From: Eudromia elegans
Taxonomy: Eukaryota; Chordata; Aves; Tinamiformes; Tinamidae
Assembly: GCA_003342815.1 (NCBI GenBank)
Contig: PTEX01000011.1
Location: forward strand, 3,410,302 to 3,474,301
DNA: 64,000 nt
Reading direction: 5' to 3'
The first letter of the stretch is position 1; every line of letters begins with the position of its first letter. Below, in pieces: positions 42,117-54,906 of the stretch. The translations under genes and the position numbers were made by a program. The notes beneath the pieces were generated by a model. The model saw only the letters and a list, made by a program, of their open reading frames with translations, was not told the origin of the DNA and searched no databases.

Positions 42117-45100
42117 CTGGAGAGAGAGAACATTCACCTTCAGTTAGGATTTCCTGTAGGTACCAAACTTCCAGATTCTAGCACACGGAGAGAGGGCAGC
42201 TGAGGCAGCCTCTCCGGCCTGAACACCAGATCCAGGACTGGCCCGTTCAGGCAGCGCCGCGCTGGGTACAAGACGGTCAGGAACCACCCCGGAGGGGAGG
42301 ATGGCTGGTGAAGAGCTCACAACCGGCATCACGAGCTCTGGATTCAACATTAAATAAACCAGGTTTTGCAACTAGAGCTAAATCGGAATGGTTGAAATGC
42401 CCCATTTTTATTTTAATTCAAATATTAATATTTTTTATTACACGCTGATACTGAAAATAGCAAGCGACATGAGAATGCAATTAGACAAATGGTTCTGCAA
42501 GTAGGTCCAAACACCTACTGGGACTCCTGTTCCAATTTGATCAATCTGTAGAACATTTGCTAAAATTACCTTCTGTGGAAGTGGAATAATTGTAAAAGCC
42601 AAATAACCACTCCTCATACAAAACTGTTTTCCCCTTGTTTCTCCCAGTCAGGATATGGTCAACAATGTCTGATAACTGTTCTGTAGTTCTGAGGTGCAGC
42701 ATCAGTCAGTGAAGCTACCAGTGCCATACGTGTTAATTACATCAACTGCTCATCAGCCCTGGATGACAGCTGAAAAAGAACAGTTTTATCCTGTAGTGCC
42801 CCTGTCCCTGCTGCACTCTAGTGTCGATCTGTGCTTGCTAAGATAACATAAGGATGGCTAGAATGGCTAAGGCTAAGGTCCCCATCGTAATGAGCATAAA
42901 GAAGCACGTGTTTCTGTTAGCATCGCGAGCCCACCTACTACTGTAGTGAAAAAGAACGAGTCTTACTTGGTCTTGTTCCCCACCACCTTCCTCACTGTAG
43001 TTGAGGATTGTTTCTCTGATGTCCTCCACATCCTCATGACATGCCGGCCCGCGGTAACCGCCTCCATTCAGACCTCTGCAGCCCTTGCAGCGAGCCCACC
43101 AGAACACAGCACCAAGCAGAGCTCAGCAGAACACGGGAGCAAAGCTCAGCCCCGCTCACACACGAGGCACCCACGGCCGGGACGGGAGCACGGCCGGGAC
43201 GGGAGCTGTCGGACGGTGGGACAGGAGCACGGCCGGGACGGGAGCCGTCGGGCACGCGTGGCGGGAGGGCTCCCGCTCGGCGCCGCGGAGGCCGCAGCCT
43301 GTGCGGGGCAGCGTGTCGAGCGGCACCGGGCACAGGAGCCAGGAAGAGCTCTGCAAAGCCGGGCTGAGGCAGCTCCTCCAGACCACCGAGAAGGCGCCGC
43401 TCGAGCCTCGGGAGGCCACGTCACGGCCCTCATGTGCAGCTACACTGCAGGTGCCTTTGTAATTGTAGATTTGAGCATCTGCTTCCATTGAACAGCAACG
43501 GAGTTACAAGCAAACATCAAAGACAGCAGCAAAGGCCTTCAAAGAGCACCTTTAAGTTATAAGCATAACAATTACTGAGGAACTGAATGACACCAGTCAG
43601 TTTCAGAGACCTATTTACTGTATTGACTTTGATCTTTCTCAACAGAAAATGTATACAAAGATGTAGCACATAAATAACAATGAGTTGAAAACAACACGTG
43701 AAATTACACAAGTAACAGAAATGAAGTATAAGACGACATAAGCAAAAGAGAAAGGGATGGGTTTTTACACGGTATTAGAAAAAAAAGTCAGCTACATGTT
43801 TTCCCTTAACCATGAATTTAAAGATTTATCTTAAATGCTTAAGATAATACTTACAATCATTAATCTTAAAGACTTCAGCAATATCAGAAATAGAGTATTA
43901 TGTATATAGGAAGTGGCATACCATACCCACGCTACCAACTCTACACGCAGAAGTTCCTAGCAGGACCCATGGCAGACAAACTAAACGCTGCAGTAAATTG
44001 CAGAGACCCCGTGGGTTATCGGCACACCAGAGTGCGGTTCTGCGCAGCAGTATCTAGCGCTGGGAACTAAAACTTGCATTGCTGAGGCCTGTCCCTTGCG
44101 CTGCTCCTCCCAGCAGAGCTGCACTCTTCAAGCTGAGTCAATTCAGTTTTGAGATGTCTTTTTTTTCTCCTCCAAATTTACAAAAACATGACACAAGGGT
44201 TTCCCCAATACTACAACTGTTTGGCCAAGTCATTTTTCCACCGAGCTGCTTTGACATGAGTGTACTATGGGCACGGCTGAAGTTCCAGAGACACAAGTCC
44301 ACTCCAGTACCAAGACTGCAGGTCAGCAACACCCCACTGAAGAGGAGCCTCTTGCATCCAGGTAGCAGCAGTGTAACCTCACCTCCCACTCTCTGCTCTA
44401 CTGTAAACTTATACATTTATAGATAATATTAGCACTCTTTGGAAGCTATGCAAGAATAAAGGCATTTTAAGTCTTAAAAACAATAATTTTATTTAAAATT
44501 ATCCAAATAAAATCTGCAGTTCTTTGATAATACCACAGTTACTTATTAAGATTTTCAGCAATATATAGCATATGGCTAAAAATAACCATTTCTAACCCTT
44601 AATTTATACCTGAAATCAGGATGATTGAATAGAAATGTTGTGGGTTTTTTAATTCAGTCAGTGCATGTATGCACCCAGTCAATTCACCACAAAACTACTC
44701 TGAAACAATGAAAATAAAAGTCTGTTTCTGTAACAATCTCTCATGAATTTTAAATAACTGATTCCAAATCTGCAAAACCAGTTAGCTTCCCATCTTACCT
44801 GCTGCTCAGATTTGCATGGCAAATACAACACGTAGCGGAACTGGATAAAGCAACGTTTTCTTTCCAAGTCCCATAGTTTCAAGATAGTCCACAACAACAA
44901 AGTCTATGGTCTTACTAGAAAATATGATTTATAAAATGCTGTAAAAGCCAAGAGAAAAAATATCCATTTCTTTATGCAGGTAAACTTTCATGCGATTGAA
45001 CAGCCCTAGAAGACGGGATTCCTCATCACTCCCGAGATCCTGCTCACGGAGTGACTCTATACGGGTCTGGTAATCACACCAGCCCGAAGCAGCCGGGAGG

Positions 45101-48100
45101 AGCTGTGACAAAACGGGCGAGACGCAGGAGGCTGCCCGTGTCTGAGCATTCAGACACTCCTATCACACAGCGTATTTCTCCTAGGGTGAAATACCTGTTT
45201 CAGCATCAGTATTATTTTAAACAATGCTTAGCTGCTAGTAATTTGTTCCTACTCAATTGAATTTGCTTCCAGTTTATGCATCTGGAGAGCTTCCTAGCAA
45301 TGAAGTGAAAACACGAAGACGACGATGACTGCAAAGACTGTCCAGAGCTGAGGAGTGTTGACTCACTTGGCAACATCTGCAAATGGGGATGAGAAACGAG
45401 CTGGTGAAGCAGACAGAGACCAGCGAAGGAAGAGCTGGGCCCCATGAGGAGACGGACGTTTCAGCAGACAGGTGACACGTGGAGCACTCAGGACAAGATG
45501 GAGAAACGAATTCACCAAAGGTAATATAGGATGTAGTTGCCATAGCTACCTAGCAGTGCCATAAAGCAAATGCAGATGGCGAACATGGAGCTGAAGCTCA
45601 GGCCGGTGTCCTTGTGGAAGATGGCCAGGGTGACGTCGCACGCGCGCCCGGCGTAGCCGGCGGCGCAGTCGCACCGGAACGCGCTCGGCGACTGGGAGAC
45701 GCAGGTGCCGTAGCGGCAGGGCCGCCGGGCACACGCGGTGCCCACGCAGCGCCGGCCGCTGCCGTTCTCCACCAGCACGCGTCCCGGAGGGCAGCTGCCA
45801 ACGCAAGAGCAAAACGGAAACGGCCCTTTCAGAAAAGCAAGCACGGAAGACCGCGTTTAGGACTGCAAACCACCCTTTGATGGCCTTCCCTACTCAGGAT
45901 TGCTGAAATATCCCCTAGAAGTAAAAACCCTTACATGAGTGGCTGTCAAAATTCAAGTAGTTCCCCAGGCTTCTGGGTAATTTCCTTCATGGAAAATATC
46001 GGGATTAAGATCATGATCTGCATCTCTGCCAGTGAGGAGCAGCTCTGCTGTGTTCTCCATGTTTCCATCAGAGGGAATTTCCAAGCACTCGGTCACGTTT
46101 ATAGCACTTAGAAAAAGCAATTGCCTCTCCAGAAAACGCCCTGTGTGTGGACATTGCCAGCTGGCAATGCTCGAGGTGAGCAGAGGCCATGGCTGACGAC
46201 GGTCACAGCCAATCACCAGCAGAGACAGCACGCGTGCGTTGCGCGGCACACGCTGCACACGAGGCCGGCGGCCATGCGAGGCCAGCGCAGCACCTTTCCC
46301 TGGCTTTCCTTTTTGCAAATGGAGTTTTTCCATTAACATGGAACCATTACAGAGGCTCTGCAGATCTACGTGGGTGACGGGCAGTGCCCAAGAGCCCAGC
46401 GCCCCCCGGGTTCACGGGCAGACAGCGAGCTCCGGGCTGCCAGCAGTGCCCTGGCCGGCGAGACGGCCCGTGGAGCCTCCTCGCGCCCGCGGCCACCCTC
46501 CTCATCTCGTCTCCTCTGCAGGTCCTGTGGTTTCCGTTCCACAAATTACCTGCACTCATGCATCATCCACAGGTCAATGCAAACAAATTCCTGGTGACAA
46601 GGGTTGCTCCTGCAAGCCTCTGAAGAACAGCCTTCCTGCACCCCGCGGGCACTTAACACCGACACCAGCTCCTTCGTGTCGGTGTCCAGGGGCAACCTGT
46701 AGTTATTATATCTGACATCCTTCATACAGCCTGGGGCAAAACACAAGGAAAACAGTTTTAAATTCTGTTAGCAAGAATTATTTGAAGCAGACATAAGATC
46801 TGGCATAATTTAAAGAAGGATAAAGACTGCTAAAATTCAAATCTAGGTCTAAATTTCCTTAAACTTTTATAATATTTTGCTCTTTTTTTTCGTCTGAATG
46901 TGTTGAAGTCTTGATCAAGATTGTCAACGTTTTCAGCAAGAACCTTCAGCCTACGTTCTGAATAGCGAGATCAAGAATTCCTCACCTTGAAAGCTCTGAT
47001 TTTGACTGAACGGGTAGGCGTTTCCCAGGACCAGGCTGCTGGGGTCAATCACGATCTCTCTGTATACTCCTCTTGCTCTCAGAATTTCTCTCTTCCCACC
47101 TCCTTCATAAAGGCGAAGGGTAAATTCATTTTCAATTCTCTCCAGTGTGATATGATGCCATTCACCATTATCAATGTTGTAGAAGGGGAGGCTTACAGAA
47201 TAGTCTCCATCACCCAGATTATATGAGACCATTAAGAACCCCTGAACCACCTTGTGGATAATTAACAGGGTAGTAAGAAAGAAAAGAAAAAGTCACCACC
47301 TAATATTTTCTGTTGACCTGACACATTACTTGGACCAAAACTGGTACATAATCAACAACATTAAATAAAACACTGCTTTAAATTCAGGGTATATTTACCT
47401 TGCCCATACAAAAAATGGCTGCAATATACTACAAAGGTACCTGCGGTGCTACTCAACCCAAATCCTGGTGGCAGGAGCGTACCAGCCAGTGACAGCATAC
47501 AGCTCTTTCTGAGCAATTCTACCTGGCTTCTCTAATTACACAGCAGATCTTCTGGGCAAATCTATGAGACTTAAGTGGTTCCAGATATGGGATATCCCTC
47601 CTACTTGGGTAGCTCAATTCAACTTAGTTCAAGAGGTGATCCATACAGTGACATGGGTCAGGATGAGGAGGATGTAATTTTCAGAAGCCTGCATCACTAA
47701 ACCTGCTGTTCTGCAGGGTCCTAACTAGGTAGACAGTAGAGCCATTGCTGAAGTGGACACCAGAGCAGCCAGACCACCCGCTCTACGTGGTGAACTGGAC
47801 ACTGCACTGCAATGGGCAACCGATTCCCTTGAAGCCATGGGATTCCATGGCTGGGCAACCAGGGTCACAAAAGAAGCATCCATAAGCGTGGATCAAAGAA
47901 CTCTAGTTCCAGGGATTTTGTGCCTGGCATGAGGGTCTGTCTTGATTTTATTTTCAACTGTCAGGCTGATGTTTCACTTGATTAAGCAATGGCTGGGATT
48001 GACGGAATGTTATGCCAGTTATTTCCTGTGTGTTTTTGCTCACCTGCAAAGTGATGTACTCATCCTTGCTTCGAGACGACATGCTCATGATGACACCGCT

Positions 48101-51100
48101 GGGCTGCCGTGTCCTGACCATGGCCTCCACCAGGGTCCGACGGGCGGGCGCGCTCACTGGAAGCTGGTAGCGGATGTGGCTTCCTGGCCCAAACGTGTAC
48201 TCCTTGGCAGCTAAAAAGAGGAGGTCAGGGCTTTCATAAGCGTTCTCTAGGGAGAGGGAGGCGTCCGGCGATTAATAGCGCAGCAGCAAAGCAGGCTTTA
48301 CCTTTCTCGCAGGGATAGCCGTAGTAACCGGGCAGACAGCGACAGGCAAAGGAGCCCCAGTCTCCGAGACACCTGCCGTGCGCCCCGCAGGGAGACGGTC
48401 CCAGGGCGTCACAGCTCCCGTCGGTGAGGGCGCAGCCGGGGGAGCTGCGCAGGGACTCCGCGGGAGCCTGCAGGTCCTGCACCTGCCGGGACAGCGCGGG
48501 ACGACGGCGCCTCGCTGCGCCACGGCCGAGCAACCCGACACAACGCGCTCACGCTTGGACAGCAAGAGCCACGACGCCCGAGAGCGCCCTCGCTACCTCT
48601 GGTGTGCCCCACGCAATCTGACGTTTGATTTTACATTATTTTAATTAAAGTCCAGGTTTCAAATATTAACTATCAAGACCATATTTCTGTCTTTGAATAA
48701 ATTCAACTGACTATGAAAGCTAACAGGCCTAGCAAGTAAACAGCATGAGGGTTGCCATTCACAAGTTCCCTAAATGGGCAAAAATTCTTGACGAGAGGTG
48801 TATGAGCCAAAGTACAAACAAAAAATGTAGTGTTTTGGCTCATAACTACATCTTTCTGTAGGTAAGAAAGAACTTTCAAGGTAATTATTCTAATTACAAT
48901 AAAAAAAGCAGGAGAAATTTCTTATATATGGGCACAGAACAGGATTAATAGGTTGTAGCCACTGTTCACCTGCATGAACGTTATTACAGCAAAACTGAAA
49001 ACCTGGTTGCTATCACCAGCCACAGAAACAAGGTGACGTGATATTTAAACCAAACAGATACCAGCCAGCACACGGCCAGACACGGAGGTGCAATTCAAAG
49101 GCTGCAGTGTTTTGCAAAACGTGGCAAATATCTTGATTTCTATGATTCCATGCTAATGCCAACCTAAATGATTATTGATCACTCCGGGGAGGTTTAATGT
49201 GAATCCCATGATACAGACTCAACAGCTCTGTTCATTGACAGTAACAGAGGCTTTTCAGTGCCCATTCCTTTTTGCTACCAAGCCTGGTTTCCTAACAATT
49301 TAATATGAACATTTATTAATGTTACTCTTTTCTTACCTGAGTATCCAAGATGACATTGCGCAAACAACCAGTAAAGTGTTTGTGCAGCAGCTGTGGGTAG
49401 GAATATGGTAACGATTCTTTTACACCACCCAGCTGAAGAACATGGTTCGCATTCAAATACCTTTGAAAATGATATGCATAACAACAGTGACTGAGAATTT
49501 ACCTTCAAATATTAGAGGAGTCATAAATAACATCTAGACTGCACTTCCAAACAATAGAGGCTTTCTGAGGATAAAAAAAGAAAACACTATCTGCTTCTTT
49601 CTCTGAAATAGTCTGTCCCTGAGCAGAACCTCTGACCTTTAAGGGTATTTTTTTTTTTATATGGCTTTGAAGCCTACTGCAAGTTTTACAGTGTGCATTA
49701 TTCGATTATAATTCAAGTCTGTGTGTTCAAGTCAAGAACAGCTGTGATATTCTAGATATTGTACTTTCAAATCCGTGTCTGTATCTGTTAGGGACTTTGT
49801 TAGGTGAGCATCAAATACATGCAAGGTGCTCAGCCTAGAGGATCCAGAGTGCTCCGGGGTCTGCTGTGGCTACTCTGCCATACCTGCTGTGTCAGGAATC
49901 AACAACAAGGATGACTTCATCACCAGTGGAAAATATTTACTGTAGAAAGCAGTTCATTGCATATTTTGAACAATTAGGTTGACAAGCTTGCCATGTCCTT
50001 CTCCATTGCAGGTATCTCCCATGAACACCCGAATGCTCCCCACAGCTTAAAAAGGCAACTTTCTTCTGATCTCCCACTGAAAAGGATCCCTCATTCACTC
50101 ACCGTTTCACACCAGGTTTCTCAGGGCCCTGGTGTGACTCTGTTCTCCACTCTGGAGGATTCATTCCACAGCAGGATCTCTAGTCAGTATTAATCTCTTG
50201 GTCAGCTTTCTGAACCCCACTGAACTTGCTCTTTCTTCCATCTCCTTGACATTGCACTCAGCAGCTGGCACTGATGTCAGAATGGTTGGGGATGCTCAAA
50301 CCCCAATGACTGGGCCAGCTTTCACCACCTTCATTTGCAAGAAGAGTGCATTTGACTTACTCAGGTGCCTGAGTTTTAATTAAACCAGCAGACACACTTA
50401 AGAATGGGACACTTATGTGGAATTTATCTGACTAAACTTACACATTGTGGATGTTAACAGCTACAGATGAGCCATAACCCTAGGCTGGTTTTACAGTCTA
50501 TATACTACAATCACTGGAGTCTACAGAGCAGTTTGGCTTGCCTGACGCAGACATCTGAAGCCAGTTGTATGAATCACTCCTGGGAACTGCCTCCTCGCTC
50601 ATCTATAAGGACAGGCTAGTCCTGCTGCCTCCAATCCGGACACTTACGGTGGGGACATAAAAGCCAGGCCAGCTGTACCCTACAATACCCTGCTTTCTGT
50701 TCAAAGGGTTGTTCCTCCCTGGCCGTACCCAGCAGGTCGGTACCTATCTCGCACTGTGGTTCACGGGACTGAGCCCAGACCTGCAGCTGAGGCCTCGCAG
50801 TGCCAAGCAAGCGCAAGCATTACCTCTGATTTCTTACATGCGATGAGGTACTGCTGCACGCTGCTTGTGTACACTGCCCTGTACGCTTGCTCTGTGACTT
50901 TCCGCATGGAGACACCGTAACCTTGGGCTGCCTTCACACATGTGCCAGAATTTGTCAGCAGGAGCCCTCAGATTTGTAGGAATGAGGCTGTAAGACTGAG
51001 GGAGCACCCAGAGTTACTGCCATTAATAAGTCAACCGGCCTAATTTTCAGAGGTTCTCAAGAGCAGATTTCTAGTGATTTACTAAGGAAGTTCTGTGGAT

Positions 51101-54100
51101 AAGGCAGGGTACATCTCACCCACAAGAGCTTCATCATTAGCCACGCAGCGCTCTGCAGTTGCCACTACTGGGGGGGAAGCCTGGCTCCTCCAAAATAGGA
51201 GGAGGATCAGTACTCCTCGTCATTGATAAACTGCTTTTTATCTGATGGAGCGCTCCAAAGCTTTGGACTAGGCCGCTCGTTGCAAGCGGACCTCCAACGG
51301 TGCCGTTACCTTGCTGGCCGGGGAGCCGACGCGGAGGCTTCGCAGCCGCTGCGGTCCTCGCTGGACAGCCGCTCGCCCACTCCTTCGGCCTCCGCGCCCC
51401 GGGCGGCGCCGCAGCGGTCCAGGGTGAGCCGCACGCCCTGCGCCGCGCCACGAAACACACGTCACCCCACCGAGCGCGCCGGCGAGCTCCGCCACAGCAC
51501 TAGCGCCTCTCAGAGGACTTCAAGGAGGACACCGTCCTTTTTCTTTTTGCACACACACAAAAATTCTGCTGCATTTTCCACCTCACAGCAAATAGCAAAG
51601 CCAAAATAGACTCATTTAACAAAGGAGAAAAAGACCCCTACCTCAGTATTTAATTTGTAATTCAAGGTATTCTGATCACATTCATGAAACAAATAACTGT
51701 ATATGCAAATAAATAATTCTCTGCTTTTTGTGCACAGGCTTTCAGCATTCCAATGTATAAACTGACTGTGCAAATTATAACTAACCCTGTAGGCACCTTC
51801 CTTCTGTGCTGCAGAGCTTTGAAAGAAATATCAGAACAAACAAAAAAAGCCTTGATTCCAAAATTTAAAAGATGGCAACACAGGGGGATTCGGAGCAGAC
51901 AGTGCAGTCTCCTCAAAATTTGTATTATTCACCAAGTCTGAGCAACACAGCTGGATGAACGTAGGTAACTACCCAAGCTCAGTCCTTTTACCGTTCAACT
52001 TCTGCAGGGGCAAGTATGATGAAAGCAACATTATTCCGATAGGGAAAAAGGAAAGAACTGACCTGACCACTGGTTCTGACTTCCAGGTGATGCCATTTTT
52101 TGTCCATTACATTCAGGTGACTTGGTAACTGCAGCATCACTGCACCTCCGCCGAGGCTCATCTTCAGCACGGGAATACCACTGGACAGCTCTAACACCAC
52201 AAGAAAAATCAATTAAATGCACCTACAAACATCTTCTGAATTTAGATATTGTAGCATAGATAGTGAATGTACTGACTTAATCCTTATCACTAATCACACA
52301 AAGCAGCGTCCAGTATAGAAATATGGAATTATAGTCTATGGTCTTTATGATGCAAGAATATTCACACACTGTAGTATGGATTTTTATATTTTAGCTTTTG
52401 CCACTTCTTTGTCAAGAGTAAAACACTAGAACTAATATCTGATAATCTGTACCTTCAAAATGCATTAAACACACACATACAGCTTTTTACACCCTCCCAA
52501 CTTCTACCCACATCCACAAGCAACTGCAAAACAAAGCCAAAACGAAGATAACAATTAACAATATCCAACAACATAATGCTTCAAACAATTAGAAAAATAT
52601 AGAGGACCAATTATACCATGCACTTGGTATGGTAACTCATAAAAAAATATGCAGGAGTAAGCCAGTCTTTTAAATACATATCAACTTAAAGCAATGAATT
52701 CTACTTGTGTATAATTTTTCCTATATTGGTGCTTTGGTGCTGGATTCATTAATCAAATCATTGCCCATTTAAAAAGAAAAGTGCAAAAATACCATAAGAC
52801 AGGACGCAGGCTAAGTGGATTTCTTTGCTCATTAAACTAGATAAGAATAACATATATTAAGGCTGGATTAATCACATAATACTCATCTTCAAAGCACCTG
52901 AATTCCCTTATAGCACTAGAGGTTTCCTAGTAGGATTTTTTCTCCTATATACAGATTTGGCTGCTTTATTTTCACCTTCACTTCTACATCTCTTTGATGA
53001 ACTTAAATCAGGTTATGAGGACACACCAAAGCAAAATGATCTATTAAAGAATGTTTCAAAATACTTTCCAGCGTTTTCAATCCAGAAAATAAGTTCTCAT
53101 AAATAATTATCTCCTAGGATAGAAAGAGAATCCCCACTTTAACTACCAGACTGTTCCCATGACGGTCATTCCCAAAAGACAATTGATTTTCCCACACCGT
53201 TGTGCAGAAGTACCTATTGCGATGAAGGTGTCCGCACGTCCAGGTTCCGGGTTTGCTAGAGGACCGCTGTACAGCAACAGGCCGTCCGGAGCCGCGGTAA
53301 TGAACTCCAGAGAGAGGGAGCTCTCCAGGCACGGCCGGAGGGGCGGAAACCACGCGTAGCCATTCCCATGGAAACTGTGCTGGGTCTGTTGGCACTCTGG
53401 TCCGTGAAACGAAGCGGGACAAACACATCTGGAAAGCAAGAAAATACACACACACAGAGTCACGATTCTTTCGCAATCAATTTTTCTTTGGCTTTACATA
53501 CAACAAAACTAGTACTTAAATCACATTAAAAACTGCAGTGAAACAATGCAGATTTTACTTGGGTTTCATCTATACAAGGATGATCTACTTATTAAAATAT
53601 CTTTATAAGTAGAAAGCATATTTATCCACCATACTGTTTCCTTCCAAAATCATTTTGAGACTCCGTTAGACATTCCCGCGTGGATTCCCAGGTCTGAGCT
53701 CACACTCGTGCACTCTCCCCACTGGCCCCAGGACACGAGCACCGTCACCGGCCCGTGACGTTGCTGTCATTACGTGTGTGTTCCAGGACACCTCGGGCTT
53801 TGTTGCTCCTCCTCTGCAGGAGCGTATTGATCTCTTCTAGACGTGAATCTTGTTAGCCACGCTCGGCGTTTTACAGGCAAAAGCAGGATGAAGGAAGGGA
53901 AGCTGCAGTAGGGGTTTCCTCACCTGTAACCATGGAGGGTGTCAATGCACCTCCCACCGTTGAGACAAGGGCTTCGAGGGTAGGAGGCACAAGGCCGGTG
54001 GAGTCGGTCCTTGGCTGCGCAGCTGCAGACGGCCTCGAGGGCGGCGGTGACAGAGACAAGCGACACGCTGCCAGCGTCCGTCACCGTTGGGATGTCACCC

Positions 54101-54861
54101 ACTGCCAGGCGGTTGGTGCAGTCGGTGCCACCGCTACAGTTCGCCCTCCTACATTCATCTACATCGATCTCTGAAATGTTCACTTGTAAAGCTGACTGGA
54201 TCTAGGAGAAAACAAAGAAAATCACCCATCTTTCCCCAAACAGTGCTTCTGTTTACCAAGTCATCATAAACTTAATGGAATGGTTTGATTTTTTGAATAG
54301 TAGTCAGCAGCGTCCCTGACAAGTGAAGAGCAAGCACAATGACTTAACAAGGCCAGGAATTTTTTTTAGAAGTTGTCAGCAGTGATATTTCCTAACACTT
54401 AATCATTGGCACAACTGAGCATGCCAGGTCTGTCCTGACCCACTACCATTACTGCTAAGGACTAAGCTCGGGTAGCAGTTATACTTCACCTGGTGAACTG
54501 TGTGGTCTGCACTGTCTGACAGCAAAGAGAACACTTGGCTCAGACCCGGATGAAAACACGTCCTCATGGGCTGCAGCTGGGTATTGCTTCATAACTCCTC
54601 CAGCAATCTGAAGGCCCAAGCCTACCAAGAGGTGCACCCAGCGCCCCGGCCTCCACCCAGGAGAGCTCACTGCTCTCCCAGCCACGCGGGCCCAGAGTGA
54701 ATCACGGGCAGCAGGGACATAGCACCGTAAATCTGACAAGGTGACATCAGATTCAGGCTCTCATTACTACTTATATAGTTAATATAGCATTCCAGTACAA
54801 AATACAGGACAAGTACTTTAACAATAAGCTTTGAAAAGACTAAAATATATAAAAGCTAATA

Positions 54862-54906
<45 letters not shown>

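Noticed and set aside
42144-42371. Pro/Ser/Ala-rich minus-strand ORF as part of the cadherin tail
   Set aside because: It lies upstream of the DVYNMAELQ exon, and its only acceptor gives a stop in the required phase after GEQDQ.
43034-43488. Overlapping ORFs on both strands around 43.1-43.5 kb
   Set aside because: Arginine/proline/alanine-rich translations of the minisatellite and GC-rich intron. Only the 42967-43121 frame is coding.
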